A DNA stretch of 64,000 bases from Armatimonadota bacterium (lineage in GTDB: Bacteria > Armatimonadota > Fimbriimonadia > Fimbriimonadales > Fimbriimonadaceae). The DNA is taken from positions 496,404 to 560,403 of the forward strand of contig JAFDWR010000004.1 of the NCBI GenBank assembly GCA_018268355.1. Reading direction: 5' to 3'. Shown in pieces: positions 7,976 through 16,402 of the stretch. The notes beneath the pieces were generated by a model that searched no databases, had not been told where the DNA came from, and was given only the letters and a program-made list of their open reading frames with translations. Numbering within the stretch: the stretch's first letter is position 1; each line of letters starts with the position of its first letter. Both the position numbers and the translations under genes were made by a program.

Positions 7976-9493
7976 CTAGAAGTTGGGTGTTCGCTCGCGA
8001 TACTGCACGGCTTCGGCGAGGTGCGCTTTCCGCACTTCCTCCGATCCTGCTAGATCGGCAATCGTTCGCGCGACCTTCAGAATTCGGTCGTAAACGCGCG
8101 CGGAGAGGTTAAACCGATTCACGACAACCTTGAGGAAGGCCTGGCACTCATCGTCGAGGACGATCATGGTTTGCAGGTCCTTCGGGGCCATCTTGGCGTT
8201 CACTTCGGCCTTGCCAAAGCGGGCGGTTTGGCGGTCCCGCGCCTTCATGACGCGTTCAAGGATCGCCGCACTCGGTTCGCCGGTAGGGGCATTGAGGAGC
8301 TCGTCGGGCTTGAGTCTTGGCACCTCAAAGTGGAGGTCGATGCGGTCGAGGAGCGGGCCGCTGATCCGTGCGCCGTAGCTGGCACAGCGGGTGGGCGTGC
8401 TGACGCAGTTCTGCTCGGGCAACCCTTTGAACCCGCACGGGCAGGGGTTCATCGCGCCGACCAGCATGGTTCCCGCGGGGAAGGTGATCGAGTTTTGGAC
8501 CCGGGCGACGGTGACGATGGCGTCTTCGAGCGGCTGGCGCAGCGCCTCGAGGACTGACCGATCGTATTCAGGCATTTCGTCCATGAAGAGGACGCCGAGG
8601 TGGCCGAGCGACACCTCACCGGGCTTGGGATTGCTTCCACCGCCGACGATGGCGGCGTGGCTCGCACTGTGGTGAGGGGCGCGGAAAGGCCGCTCCCACA
8701 TGAGGCCGCTTTGGCCGTTGCGGCGACCGCCAGCGCTGTGGATTCGCGTGACCTCGATCGCCTCCGGGAGCGAAAGCGGCGGCAGGATGGTGGGGAGTCG
8801 CCGGGCGAGCATCGTTTTGCCCGAACCGGGCGGTCCGACCATGAGGACGTTGTGGCCACCGGCGGCGGCGATTTCCAGCGCGCGAATTGCGTGGCTCTGG
8901 CCCTTTACTTCCTTGTAGTCGACTTCGTAGGTGGCGAGCCGTGCCGATGGGGACTCTTCGAAGCGGAACGGGGCGTGGAAGGCACTTCCGTTCAGCAACT
9001 CGACGACTTCCAGCAGGTTGCTCAGGCCATAGACCTCCAAACTGGGATCGACGGCGGCCTCGGCAGCGTTCTCGGCGGGGACGATCAGCCGTTGCAACCC
9101 CGACGAGCGGGCGAGAAGGGCGAGGCTAACCGCGCCATTGATGGGGCGGAGGGTTCCGTCGAGGCTGAGCTCGCCCGCGATAAGGGTGGTGCCGAGCATC
9201 TCGGGGCTGACGGTGCCGTTGGCGGCGAGGATCGCGATCGCAATCGGGAGGTCAAGCCACGGGCCTTCTTTCCGGACGTCGCCGGGGGCAAGGTTGCAGA
9301 CGATCTTGCTCTTCGGGAAGTCGAGTCCGCAGTTCCGAATCGCGGCTCGGACGCGCTCACGGGCCTCGCCGACCGCCTGGTCGGGCAGGCCCACCATGAT
9401 GAACTGGAATTCGCCGCTCGGGAGGTCGACCTCAATGACGACGGATTGGGCGTCAATGCCCACCAACGTCCCGGATTCCGTCCTCGCGATCAC
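7976..9493 (-). CDS. comM: YifB/ComM-family AAA+ ATPase (Mg-chelatase-like)
   Basis: This 505-residue protein is the usual length for YifB/ComM. An N-terminal Lon-protease-like fold (GLPDQAVGEARERVRAA) is followed by the AAA+ module: Walker A GPPGSGKTMLARRLP at about 218, Walker B LFMDEMPEY, sensor segment GAMNPCPCG with a Cys-rich loop, and a C-terminal RVYDRILKVARTIADL helix. ComM is known as a branch-migration helicase that helps integrate DNA during natural transformation, so this suggests a recombination role. The GTG start has a CATACT hexamer exactly 6 bases upstream and no Shine-Dalgarno site, pointing to a leaderless mRNA. Confidence 0.93.
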   Translation of the reverse strand: MIARTESGTLVGIDAQSVVIEVDLPSGEFQFIMVGLPDQAVGEARERVRAAIRNCGLDFPKSKIVCNLAPGDVRKEGPWLDLPIAIAILAANGTVSPEMLGTTLIAGELSLDGTLRPINGAVSLALLARSSGLQRLIVPAENAAEAAVDPSLEVYGLSNLLEVVELLNGSAFHAPFRFEESPSARLATYEVDYKEVKGQSHAIRALEIAAAGGHNVLMVGPPGSGKTMLARRLPTILPPLSLPEAIEVTRIHSAGGRRNGQSGLMWERPFRAPHHSASHAAIVGGGSNPKPGEVSLGHLGVLFMDEMPEYDRSVLEALRQPLEDAIVTVARVQNSITFPAGTMLVGAMNPCPCGFKGLPEQNCVSTPTRCASYGARISGPLLDRIDLHFEVPRLKPDELLNAPTGEPSAAILERVMKARDRQTARFGKAEVNAKMAPKDLQTMIVLDDECQAFLKVVVNRFNLSARVYDRILKVARTIADLAGSEEVRKAHLAEAVQYRERTPNF

Positions 9494-9499
9494 ACCTTA

Positions 9500-9505
9500 A
9501 GTATG
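9500..9505 (-). promoter_or_regulatory. -10-like box 6 nt before comM start
   Basis: CATACT on the minus strand is separated by 6 bases from the GTG at 9493. Transcription would start at or next to the start codon. The hexamer is a 5/6 match to TATACT; no clear -35 was identified. Confidence 0.45.
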
Positions 9506-9513
9506 CCGCGCGT

Positions 9514-9777
9514 TTACTTTCGGCGCACGACGTTTGCGATCCAGATCAGGCCACATGCGCCTGCGGTGGCGGCAATGATCGTTCCGATGAAGTTCCCCGA
9601 GGCGTTCCAGCCAAGAACTTGGCGGAAGACAAATCCGGTCACCATCGCGCCGACAATGCCGAGCAGCATCGTCATCACGAAGCCCTTCGGCTCGTTCCGG
9701 TCTCCCGGCATGATCATCTTGGCGAGGAATCCCGCGATGAGTCCAGCAACTGCAAACCAAACGAAGTGCATATCCAT
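9514..9777 (-). CDS. GlsB/YeaQ/YmgE-family small membrane protein
   Basis: An 87-residue protein with three hydrophobic segments (FVWFAVAGLIAGFLA, FVMTMLLGIVGAMVTGFVF, FIGTIIAATAGACGLIWIA) separated by short loops with MPGD and GWNASG. This is the full pattern of the transglycosylase-associated family (PF04226; GlsB/YeaQ/YmgE), small inner-membrane proteins often induced by stress. Its biochemical role is not known. It sits alone between comM and the YchF-like gene. Confidence 0.9.
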   Translation of the reverse strand: MDMHFVWFAVAGLIAGFLAKMIMPGDRNEPKGFVMTMLLGIVGAMVTGFVFRQVLGWNASGNFIGTIIAATAGACGLIWIANVVRRK

Positions 9778-9813
9778 GTGGACGCAATCCGCCGGTCGAA
9801 CGGTTGCGCGGGC

Positions 9814-10869
9814 CTAGGACTTGTTACGAATGTGCAAGAGATCGCCGTCTTGGATGACGTATTCCTTGCCTTCCAGGCTCATCTTGCCCGCCGAATAGGC
9901 GGCATCGAGCGAACCGGCGGCAACGTAGTCGGCGTAGTGCACGATCTCGGCGCGGATAAAGCCCTTGGCGATGTCGTTGTGGATCGTCGCGGCGGCCTTG
10001 AGCGCGGAGGAGCCGCGTCGAAGCGGCCAAGCGCGGGTGTCGTTCTCGCCCGCGGTGAAGAAGGTGATGAGCCCGAGTGCGTCGTAGACCGCGCGGACAA
10101 TGAGGTGGCTCGCGGGCACGGTCAAGCCGAGACTGGCGAGAAATTCGCCTTGGTCGGCGGGGTCGAGCTGGGCAATCTCCTCTTCAATCGTCGCGCAAGC
10201 GACGAACGACTCGGTGCCGATCTCGGCGAGGCCGGCCATCGCCTTCTTGACCGCTTCGGTCGGGCTGCCAGCGTCAGATTCGTTGACGTTGAAGCAGACG
10301 ACCATCGGCTTCGCGCTGAGGAATTGGTAGCTCTTGATCGTGTTCTGGTCGTCTTCGGTGAGGTCGAGCGAGCGGATCGGGCGACCTTCTTCGAGGGCGG
10401 CCTTGAACTTCTCGAGCGAGACCTTGTCGAGGTAGTCGGTCGAACCGGGGGTCTTCACCGTGGTTGACTTTTGCAGTCGTTCCAGGCGGTTCTCGATGAT
10501 CTGGAGGTCAGAGAGGACGATCTCGACTTCGAGATTCGAGCAATCGCGTTGGGGATCGACCTCGGCGTGGTAGGGCGAGATCGGGTTCTCGAAGGCTCGG
10601 ACGACGTGGAGAAGTAGGTCGGCCTTCTTCGCCTGGTCGATCAGCTTCTGGGAGAACGCCTTGCCACCGGTGGCAACGGAATCGAGGTCGTCGTGGAGGA
10701 TGAGGGTTGCCGGGGTCTGCTTCTTGGGCTGTACCTGCTGCACGATGGTGTCAAACCGTTCGTCGGGCACGGGCACAGCGGTGAAATCGCCCTTGACGCT
10801 ACCGCCTGCCGCCGCTCGATAGAGCGTGCTTCGCCCGCATTGGGCATAACCGATCATTGCAACCTTCAT
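9814..10869 (-). CDS. YchF-related protein with degenerate GTPase motifs
   Basis: This 351-residue protein can be aligned with YchF/Obg-family ATPases (about 363) along its whole length: LHVVRAFEN, RSLDLTEDD, a C-terminal TGS domain with LGLITFFTAGENDTRAWPL, KGFIRAEIV and IQDGDLLHIR. The nucleotide-binding loops are altered. The P-loop reads GYAQCGRST (residues 7-15), with Arg13 where Lys is expected, and the G3 DxxG site is replaced by LHDDLDSV. The NxxE site survives as NVNESD. YchF binds ATP and associates with ribosomes; this paralogue may bind nucleotide poorly and act as a regulator. An AAGGA site lies upstream of the ATG. Confidence 0.88.
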   Translation of the reverse strand: MKVAMIGYAQCGRSTLYRAAAGGSVKGDFTAVPVPDERFDTIVQQVQPKKQTPATLILHDDLDSVATGGKAFSQKLIDQAKKADLLLHVVRAFENPISPYHAEVDPQRDCSNLEVEIVLSDLQIIENRLERLQKSTTVKTPGSTDYLDKVSLEKFKAALEEGRPIRSLDLTEDDQNTIKSYQFLSAKPMVVCFNVNESDAGSPTEAVKKAMAGLAEIGTESFVACATIEEEIAQLDPADQGEFLASLGLTVPASHLIVRAVYDALGLITFFTAGENDTRAWPLRRGSSALKAAATIHNDIAKGFIRAEIVHYADYVAAGSLDAAYSAGKMSLEGKEYVIQDGDLLHIRNKS

Positions 10870-10890
10870 GGGTAGAGAAATCCTTTCGCG

Positions 10891-11031
10891 TTAGCCTTTG
10901 CTGGGAACGAATTCGACCTCGACTTTCGGTTCACCGAGCTGTCGGGGGAGGACCCAGAAGGCATAGGCGGACGCCAGGAGCACCAGCAACCAGAACCAAG
11001 GGAAACGGGGTCGCTGTGTTGGTTCCGCCAC
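10891..11031 (-). CDS. Small single-pass membrane protein
   Basis: A 46-residue reading frame from a GTG at 11031, which begins 14 bases after the previous stop. It has one clear transmembrane segment (FPWFWLLVLLASAYAFWVL) between a charged N-terminus and the tail GEPKVEVEFVPSKG. The frame extends further upstream, but that would overlap the preceding gene. The position in a minus-strand run with the genes on both sides supports it; the start has no good Shine-Dalgarno site. Function unknown. Confidence 0.45.
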   Translation of the reverse strand: MAEPTQRPRFPWFWLLVLLASAYAFWVLPRQLGEPKVEVEFVPSKG

Positions 11032-11045
11032 GGCGATAAGGATAC

Positions 11046-11723
11046 CTAGTTCAGGCCGATCGGTCGAAAATCGCCTGCGTACCAAGTGAGGCCGTAAAGC
11101 AGCGTCTCGTCCTTGCTCACCGATTCCGTGCGGACGAAGCAGCCGGTTTGGCTGGTTTGCCATCCGCCTTCGGCAGGCAGGAGGCCCGGATTACCCAGCG
11201 TCGTGCCTGCCGGGTACTTGAAGGCCATCTGGAACTTGTTGATCACGGTTCCGGGGTGGTCGATGGCGAAGGCGACGATGCCCTGCTTTTGCTCATAGCC
11301 GCAGCGCCCGAACTTGAGTGTGGTCGTGATGACAAGCCGCTGCTCTGCGCCCTTGCGCAGGGGAGCGGTTCCGGTGAGGAGGTTGGTGTAGAGCACTTGC
11401 TTGCCCGAACCTTCGCGGTTGCGTCCGCCAGCGGTGAGGTTCACCGGTTGACCGTTGAAGGTCGCCTTGACGACAAAGCTCGGCTGACCCGACTTATCGT
11501 CGCCCATCCGAAGGCGCGGAACCGAGAACGTCATCGTCTTCGCGCCGGGATTGGGGCGAACCAGGTGAAGCTCCTCCATCGCGACCTCGCCCGTCTTGGC
11601 CTGGAGGACCACGCTCGTCGCATTCAGCTGAATCTCGTTTGCCGAAAACCGGGTGTGGCCGAGCAGGTCAAGCGAGCTGTTCTCGGGGAACTGTTGGAGA
11701 AGGGCAAGGGCGGCGATGAGCAT
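11046..11723 (-). CDS. Hypothetical secreted protein
   Basis: 225 residues beginning MLIAALALLQQ, a short hydrophobic start that may be a signal peptide. The rest is beta-rich (TSVVLQAKTG, MTFSVPRLRM, RLVITTTLKFG) with two Cys (in FGRCGYEQ and TGCFV) and no recognised motif. The ATG at 11723 is preferred over upstream ATGs because these would run into the divergent gene at 11793. A TATACT lies 9 bases upstream. Function unknown. Confidence 0.6.
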   Translation of the reverse strand: MLIAALALLQQFPENSSLDLLGHTRFSANEIQLNATSVVLQAKTGEVAMEELHLVRPNPGAKTMTFSVPRLRMGDDKSGQPSFVVKATFNGQPVNLTAGGRNREGSGKQVLYTNLLTGTAPLRKGAEQRLVITTTLKFGRCGYEQKQGIVAFAIDHPGTVINKFQMAFKYPAGTTLGNPGLLPAEGGWQTSQTGCFVRTESVSKDETLLYGLTWYAGDFRPIGLN

Positions 11724-11780
11724 GATGCTCTCAGTATAGGGCCTCTGGGGCGGTCCTTCGCCACCGGTGGCGCAACGGAG

Positions 11781-11786
11781 TAGACT
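11781..11786 (+). promoter_or_regulatory. -10 box 6 nt before SRPBCC gene start
   Basis: TAGACT is followed by exactly 6 bases and then the ATG at 11793. No Shine-Dalgarno sequence fits between them, so the transcript is probably leaderless. Confidence 0.55.
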
Positions 11787-11792
11787 CCAGCC

Positions 11793-12233
11793 ATGCCACA
11801 CGTCAGCGTCAGCGTCTGGATCCAAGCCCCGCTAGAAAAGGTGTACGCCATCGCGAAGGACAACGCCTCCTTCCCCGAATTCATGGACGATGTGGTCAGC
11901 CTCACGATTGTCGAACAAGAAGGCAACCGCGTGGTGAGCGACTGGGTCGGCCTGATCCCGACCTTCCGACTCAAGGTCCGCTGGCGACAAGAGGACGTCT
12001 GGAACGACGAGAACCACACCTGCGCCTTTCGCCAGGTGAAGGGTGATTACGACCAGCTCGAAGGAATGTGGGAGTTCATCGAGGAAAACGGCGGGACCAC
12101 GCTCAAGACCGAGCTGGACTACGAATACAACGTGCCGACGCTCGGTGCCCTCGTGAAGAAGGTGATCCACAACATCGTGATCAAGAACCTTGAGGGCATG
12201 AACGCGGCGTTCAAGAAGCGCGCCGAAGGCTGA
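11793..12233 (+). CDS. SRPBCC-family (START-like) protein
   Basis: This 146-residue protein matches the polyketide cyclase/START-like fold: an opening strand VSVSVWIQAPLEKVYAIAKD with the first helix after it, a repeated strand pattern (VVSLTIVEQEGNRVVSDWVG, TCAFRQVKGDYDQLEGMWEF) and a long C-terminal helix (VIKNLEGMNAAFKKRA). Such proteins bind hydrophobic ligands in a cavity; aromatase and coenzyme-Q-binding types are examples. The ligand cannot be read from sequence. Single gene followed by a strong terminator. Confidence 0.85.
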   Translation: MPHVSVSVWIQAPLEKVYAIAKDNASFPEFMDDVVSLTIVEQEGNRVVSDWVGLIPTFRLKVRWRQEDVWNDENHTCAFRQVKGDYDQLEGMWEFIEENGGTTLKTELDYEYNVPTLGALVKKVIHNIVIKNLEGMNAAFKKRAEG

Positions 12234-12246
12234 TTCAAGCAAACCA

Positions 12247-12279
12247 AAAGCCCCAGTGCAAACCTTGCACTGGGGCTTT
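12247..12279. terminator. Bidirectional terminator
   Basis: A perfect 15-bp stem (12247-12261 with 12265-12279) starts with AAA and ends with TTT and has a 3-nt loop. It lies between the convergent SRPBCC and PEP-CTERM genes. Confidence 0.9.
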
Positions 12280-12302
12280 GTTGAGTCGCGCGTTCGGAGA
12301 AG

Positions 12303-12932
12303 TTACTTAGAAGCGCGTCGGCGTCGGATGAGGGCCATCGCGCCAAGGCCAAAAGCGGCAAGGCTCGCGGGCTCCGGAACTGCCGACGAGGTGAACGATG
12401 CCGTCATGTTGAGCGAGTTACCGCTGACAACCTGGTTCGCGAACGAGAAGGCGAACGAGGCGTTGGTGAGGCCAGCAGGAACGATCGGACCGCTGAAGAC
12501 CACGCCGTTGCCGAGCAGCGAAGCTGCACCGAACGAAACCGGGTTGTATCGAGCGTTCTGGAACGAAACCGTGAAGAGCAGATTCGAGGGCGAAACTGCG
12601 CCGTTGTAGAGTCGGATCTGGCCGGTGCCGGTGTTGCCGTTGTTGACCGAGATCGCTCCGCCGCTGCCGTTGTCGACGACGAGTCGAGCGTTGGCATAGG
12701 TGCCGCCGTTCAGACCAGGCGTCTGCAGGGTGAGACCGTTTGCGCTCCACGAGCCGATCAGCGAGCCGGTGTCGCCGAGGGGGCCAGCCGAAGACTGCGG
12801 CGCGGTGAACGTGAACATGTTCGTCGCGGTCGTCGCCGGATCAGCAAAAGTCGCCATGGTCCGAGATTGGGCCATCGCCGAGAGGGAGAGGCCAAGCAGG
12901 CCAGCTCCGATAAAAATTCGAGTTCCTTTCAT
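12303..12932 (-). CDS. PEP-CTERM secreted protein
   Basis: 209 residues with a signal peptide (IFIGAGLLGLSLSAMAQ), a Gly/Asn/Thr-rich beta body and a PEP-CTERM tail (VPEPASLAAFG, helix, RRRRASK). No catalytic motif is visible. A GGAGGAGAA Shine-Dalgarno sequence directly upstream supports the ATG at 12932. It is one of four proteins in this window with this sorting signal, so a dedicated exosortase should exist elsewhere in the genome. Confidence 0.85.
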   Translation of the reverse strand: MKGTRIFIGAGLLGLSLSAMAQSRTMATFADPATTATNMFTFTAPQSSAGPLGDTGSLIGSWSANGLTLQTPGLNGGTYANARLVVDNGSGGAISVNNGNTGTGQIRLYNGAVSPSNLLFTVSFQNARYNPVSFGAASLLGNGVVFSGPIVPAGLTNASFAFSFANQVVSGNSLNMTASFTSSAVPEPASLAAFGLGAMALIRRRRASK

Positions 12933-13119
12933 TTCTCCTCCAAGTCAAGAAGTTCGCCAGTCAAGGGATCTTTTGCCGCCCCGAGATCGATACACGAACT
13001 CAACGCTGCTAGTGTACAAAAGCTAGAGTGCTCTCCGAGCGTTCTTGAGGCGGAACTTAACCAAAACTGGCAATTTGATCAGGAATCGCCTGGGCTCCCA
13101 CCGAAACGCCGAATTGCCT

Positions 13120-13125
13120 TAGACT
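13120..13125 (+). promoter_or_regulatory. -10 box 6 nt before NodB-like gene start
   Basis: TAGACT followed by 6 bases and the GTG at 13132, the same arrangement as at 11781. No Shine-Dalgarno site. Confidence 0.5.
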
Positions 13126-13131
13126 GAGACC

Positions 13132-13839
13132 GTGCAGGGCAAGACGAGCCAGTTCAATTGGTCCGCCCGGGCGAAGGCAGCGATCTCGGTTGCTTATCTT
13201 GGTTCGCCCACCTTTGCCCTGCCAAAACTGGCCTTTCTGGCCCGCCATGGGCTCGCCGCGACCGCTTTTCTCAGCCCGACCGAGCTCCTCGATGAGCCGG
13301 AGAAGTGGCGAACGGTAACGTTGCTCGGCCACGAGGTCGGGGGCGGTTCGCTTCTTGGCCTGACTCACGATGGCCGGCTCACGAACTGGACGCGCCAGAT
13401 GATCCTCGACGACCTTGTGCTTAGTGAGGACCTCTACGATTCGCTTTCGCCCTCACGGTTTAGCCGGCCGATCGCCGCGCCGGGGCCAATTCTGGAGTGT
13501 GCGGATGGGAGCTACGAAGACCTGCTGACGAACCGGGCGGCGTTTGTCCTCACGAGTCATCGCGGCGTGAACCACCCCGTTTTCTGCCACCCGGGACGGC
13601 TTTCGCACCTCGCGGTTGGGGAAGCGCCCCTCTCGCAGACCTGGTCCGAGGTCGACGAGGGGATTCAAAAGGGCGCTTGGGTGATCGTTTCGTTTGACCT
13701 TGGGCAACCCGCCCAGGCCGAGCTCCATGACGAGGTCATCGAAGAGCTTGCCCGTCGGTCCCAGGGTCTCCTCACCGGCTGCGTTGGCGAAGTCGGCGCG
13801 GAGATCCTAGACTTTCGGTTTAAGTTGTCGCTTCGTTAG
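13132..13839 (+). CDS. Polysaccharide-deacetylase-like protein lacking catalytic motif
   Basis: 235 residues with the outline of a NodB/polysaccharide deacetylase barrel: a first strand followed by LAFLARHGLAATAFLSPTELL, then TLLGHEVGGGS, corresponding to the usual GHEIGSH segment. The metal-binding and catalytic TFDDG is replaced by ISVAYLGSP, and the HxxxH site is missing after GGGS. It is therefore probably not an active deacetylase; it may be a pseudoenzyme or bind sugar. GTG start with a -10-like box just before it. Its stop codon overlaps that of the convergent nucleotidase gene. Confidence 0.6.
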   Translation: MQGKTSQFNWSARAKAAISVAYLGSPTFALPKLAFLARHGLAATAFLSPTELLDEPEKWRTVTLLGHEVGGGSLLGLTHDGRLTNWTRQMILDDLVLSEDLYDSLSPSRFSRPIAAPGPILECADGSYEDLLTNRAAFVLTSHRGVNHPVFCHPGRLSHLAVGEAPLSQTWSEVDEGIQKGAWVIVSFDLGQPAQAELHDEVIEELARRSQGLLTGCVGEVGAEILDFRFKLSLR

Positions 13840-15476
13840 TTAACGGTGACGCGACCAAGGGCGGGAGCGGAAACCGTGCCCCGGGCACGAACGAGGCGAA
13901 GCAGGCACTCCGAGTCAAGCACGCCCGACTCGATGCGGCGGCCCTTTGCCCGGGCGAGGACGGTGTAGCCGTCGCCGCCGCGAGCAATGAACGAGTTCAC
14001 CGCGACGTTGTAGACCTTCTTGGCGTCAAACGGCTGGCCGTTCAGGCTCGCGGAGACGAGTCGGCTCCCCTTCGGCTTCTTCATGTCGTAGGTGAGCTTC
14101 ACGCCTTCGCTGACGTGGGGGAACATGCCGTCGCCTGCCTCCCAGCCCGAAGCACCGTGCTCGAACGCGGCAAGGACTTCCGCACCGGTGAGCTCCACAA
14201 AGGTGATGCCATTGCCAAAGGGAAGGACGTTGTAGATCGCCTCGACCGTGATCTGGCCCGGCTCAATCGAGTTGCGAACACCGCCACCGTTCACGATCGC
14301 GAACTGGACGTTTGCGAGCTTGCCCGCCTCGACCATCGAGTCGGCGATGAGGTCGCCCATCGTGCTTTCTGACTTTCGGACAACCGCGCGGTCGCCGTTC
14401 AGGCGATCCTTGGCGGTGCCGATGACCTGCTTTCTAGCACCGTCAATCGGGCGGGAGAAGGCGTCCTTGAGGGCGGCGATTTCGGGGTCTTCGGCAACGG
14501 TGCCATCGACGGGGATCGCGGCGGCGTCGCGCCATCCGGCAAGCCAACCTCGATAGTTAAACCTCGCCTTGATGTGGCCGAGAACCTTGCCCCACTCAAA
14601 GCTGGAGACGATGATCGAGCAATCTTCGGGAACCTGGCCCGGGCCTTCGCCGCCGGGTTCGGGCTTGTCTTTGTCTTCTGACTCCGCTCGATAGAAGTAG
14701 GTCGGGTAGCTGGCCTCGCGCTTGCCGTAGGGCGCGTTGCGGTCTTCCGTGAAGAGGGTGTGGCTGTGGCCACCGACGACGACGTCGATCTCGCGAACCT
14801 TGCGGACCACTTCCTTGTCGAGCGTGTAGCCGAGGTGCGAAAGGAGGACGATCTTGTTGACGCCTTGCTTCTCGAGGTCTTCGACCGCTTCTTCAATCGC
14901 GTGGATCGGCTCTTCCACCTTGACGTTGGGGCCGGGCGACGAGATCATCGGCAGGTCGGGGGTGGTTGCGCCGATGAGGCCGACCTTTTCGCCCTTGATC
15001 GTGACGATCGTGTAGGGCTTGATGAGGCCCTTGAGCGCGGGCTCGTTGTCGAGGTCGAGGTTGCAGCTGAGGAGGGGGAACGGCGCACGGCGCGCGAAAT
15101 TGGCGAGCACTTCGGGTCCGAGGTCGAACTCGTGGTTGCCAACCGCCATCGCTCGGTATCCCATCCTGGTGAGGAAGGTCAGGTCAGCCATGCCCTGATA
15201 GACATTGAAGTAGAGCGTGCCCTGGAAGACGTCGCCCGCATCGACGAGGAGAAGGTCGGGGTCCTCGGCGCGGTACTTCTTGATCAGGGTGGCAAGGCGA
15301 GCATAGCCGCCATAGGTGTCGTCACCGATCTTGGTCGGTTCCCAGTGACCGTGGAGGTCGTTCGTGTGAACAATGGTCATCTCGAAGGTGACCTTGTTTT
15401 TGTCGACCGGGGGTTGGGCGGGCGCTTGCAGGAAGTTCGTGAATGCGAGAGCGGCCCCAAGAAGCGGGAGATGCAT
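13836..15476 (-). CDS. Secreted 5'-nucleotidase/2',3'-cyclic phosphodiesterase family
   Basis: 546 residues: signal peptide (LPLLGAALAFTNFLQAPAQ) and a calcineurin-like metallophosphatase domain with IVHTNDLHGHW (~42), DAGDVFQG, AVGNHEFDLG and VGGHSHT. The C-terminal 5'-nucleotidase domain has NGGGVRNSIEPG, LPFGNGITFVELTG and ARGGDGYTVLA. The enzyme is expected to release phosphate from extracellular nucleotides. The start at 15476 is chosen because the in-frame upstream extension would translate straight through the terminator of the cheX operon. Confidence 0.93.
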   Translation of the reverse strand: MHLPLLGAALAFTNFLQAPAQPPVDKNKVTFEMTIVHTNDLHGHWEPTKIGDDTYGGYARLATLIKKYRAEDPDLLLVDAGDVFQGTLYFNVYQGMADLTFLTRMGYRAMAVGNHEFDLGPEVLANFARRAPFPLLSCNLDLDNEPALKGLIKPYTIVTIKGEKVGLIGATTPDLPMISSPGPNVKVEEPIHAIEEAVEDLEKQGVNKIVLLSHLGYTLDKEVVRKVREIDVVVGGHSHTLFTEDRNAPYGKREASYPTYFYRAESEDKDKPEPGGEGPGQVPEDCSIIVSSFEWGKVLGHIKARFNYRGWLAGWRDAAAIPVDGTVAEDPEIAALKDAFSRPIDGARKQVIGTAKDRLNGDRAVVRKSESTMGDLIADSMVEAGKLANVQFAIVNGGGVRNSIEPGQITVEAIYNVLPFGNGITFVELTGAEVLAAFEHGASGWEAGDGMFPHVSEGVKLTYDMKKPKGSRLVSASLNGQPFDAKKVYNVAVNSFIARGGDGYTVLARAKGRRIESGVLDSECLLRLVRARGTVSAPALGRVTVN

Positions 15477-15492
15477 ACACGTATTTTGAATG

Positions 15493-15525
15493 AAAAAGGG
15501 CGACAAATCGTTCGATTTGTCGCCC
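15493..15525 (-). terminator. Terminator of the chemotaxis operon
   Basis: A perfect palindromic stem (15498-15510 with 15513-15525) is followed on the minus strand by five T (15493-15497). It lies 26 bases beyond the cheX stop. Confidence 0.9.
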
Positions 15526-15550
15526 ATTGTTCAGGAGTTGTTTTTCGCTT

Positions 15551-16033
15551 TTAGGCTGCCGCGAGGCTGACGCGCTGTCGCAGGCTCACGCTCAGTTCGA
15601 AGACGCCAAGGTCCGGCAGTTCGAGCGGAATCTGGATCGCAGGAATGTCGGTCGTGCTGATCGACACGTTAAGCCCGCGAATGATCGTCGGCGGCGTGAT
15701 GTCGCACTCGTAGCCGAGCGAAGCAAGCCGCGCCGAGCTGTGACCAGAAACCATGTTCCCGAGCTCAGCAATCGCGGAGGCGGCGAGCGCATCAAAGGTG
15801 ATGACGGGCTGGCCGAGCATCTTCGAGGCGATCTTGTCGGCGGTGATCATCGACATGCCGTAGACCACGATGCCTTCAAGCTGGCCGGTGAGGCCGCAGA
15901 CCACGTTGATCTGCTGCATCGTGTTCATCGAGGGCGAGACCTTGAGCTGTCCTCGCTCGGGAGTCATCCCGATGAGGGCCTCAAAAACACCCACCGCTGC
16001 CTCGGCAAACGGGGCAATGTATTCAACCTTCAT
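15551..16033 (-). CDS. cheX: Chemotaxis phosphatase CheX
   Basis: A 160-residue CheX-type protein. It contains the single active-site helix of this family, AIAELGNMVSGHSSARL (~89), with the Glu and Asn that remove phosphate from CheY-P, between GMSMITADKIASKMLG and the strand LNVSISTTDIP. CheX is a soluble CheY-P phosphatase. It is the last gene of the operon and follows cheY after 3 bases. Confidence 0.9.
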   Translation of the reverse strand: MKVEYIAPFAEAAVGVFEALIGMTPERGQLKVSPSMNTMQQINVVCGLTGQLEGIVVYGMSMITADKIASKMLGQPVITFDALAASAIAELGNMVSGHSSARLASLGYECDITPPTIIRGLNVSISTTDIPAIQIPLELPDLGVFELSVSLRQRVSLAAA

Positions 16034-16036
16034 GCG

Positions 16037-16402
16037 TTATGCAGCGAGCAATTTGCCCACAGCCTCCACCACACGGTCAGGCTGGAACGGTTTAACGATG
16101 AAGTCCTTGGCCCCCGCTTGAATCGCTTCAACCACCATGTTCTTCTGGCCCATCGCCGTGCACATGACGACGGTGGCCTCGGGATCAATCGACTTGATCT
16201 CCTTCAGCGCGGCGATTCCGTCCATCTCGGGCATCGTGATGTCCATGGTCACGAGGTCCGGCTTCAGCTGCTTGTACATTGCGACCGACTCGGCACCGTT
16301 TTGGGCTTCGCCGACCACTTCGTAGCCGTTCTGCGTGAGGATGTTCTTTAGCGTGACGCGCATGAAGAGCGCGTCATCGGTGATCAAGATGCGTTTCGCC
16401 AT
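16037..16402 (-). CDS. cheY: CheY-type response regulator
   Basis: A 121-residue stand-alone receiver domain: acidic pair Asp9/Asp10, phosphoacceptor Asp54 in VTMDITMPEMDG, the conserved Thr in VVMCTAMGQ and Lys in IVKPFQ. Phosphorylated by CheA, it would bind the motor or another output; dephosphorylation is expected from CheX and CheC in the same operon. The start overlaps the cheR end by 19 bases. No cheA is in the window. Confidence 0.95.
   Translation of the reverse strand: MAKRILITDDALFMRVTLKNILTQNGYEVVGEAQNGAESVAMYKQLKPDLVTMDITMPEMDGIAALKEIKSIDPEATVVMCTAMGQKNMVVEAIQAGAKDFIVKPFQPDRVVEAVGKLLAA

Noticed and set aside
11724-11825. N-terminal extension of the hypothetical secreted gene
   Set aside because: It overlaps the divergent SRPBCC gene and its -10 box and places charged sequence before the hydrophobic start.
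15477-15527. N-terminal extension of the 5'-nucleotidase
   Set aside because: It would be translated through the perfect terminator hairpin of the chemotaxis operon and does not add a plausible signal peptide.
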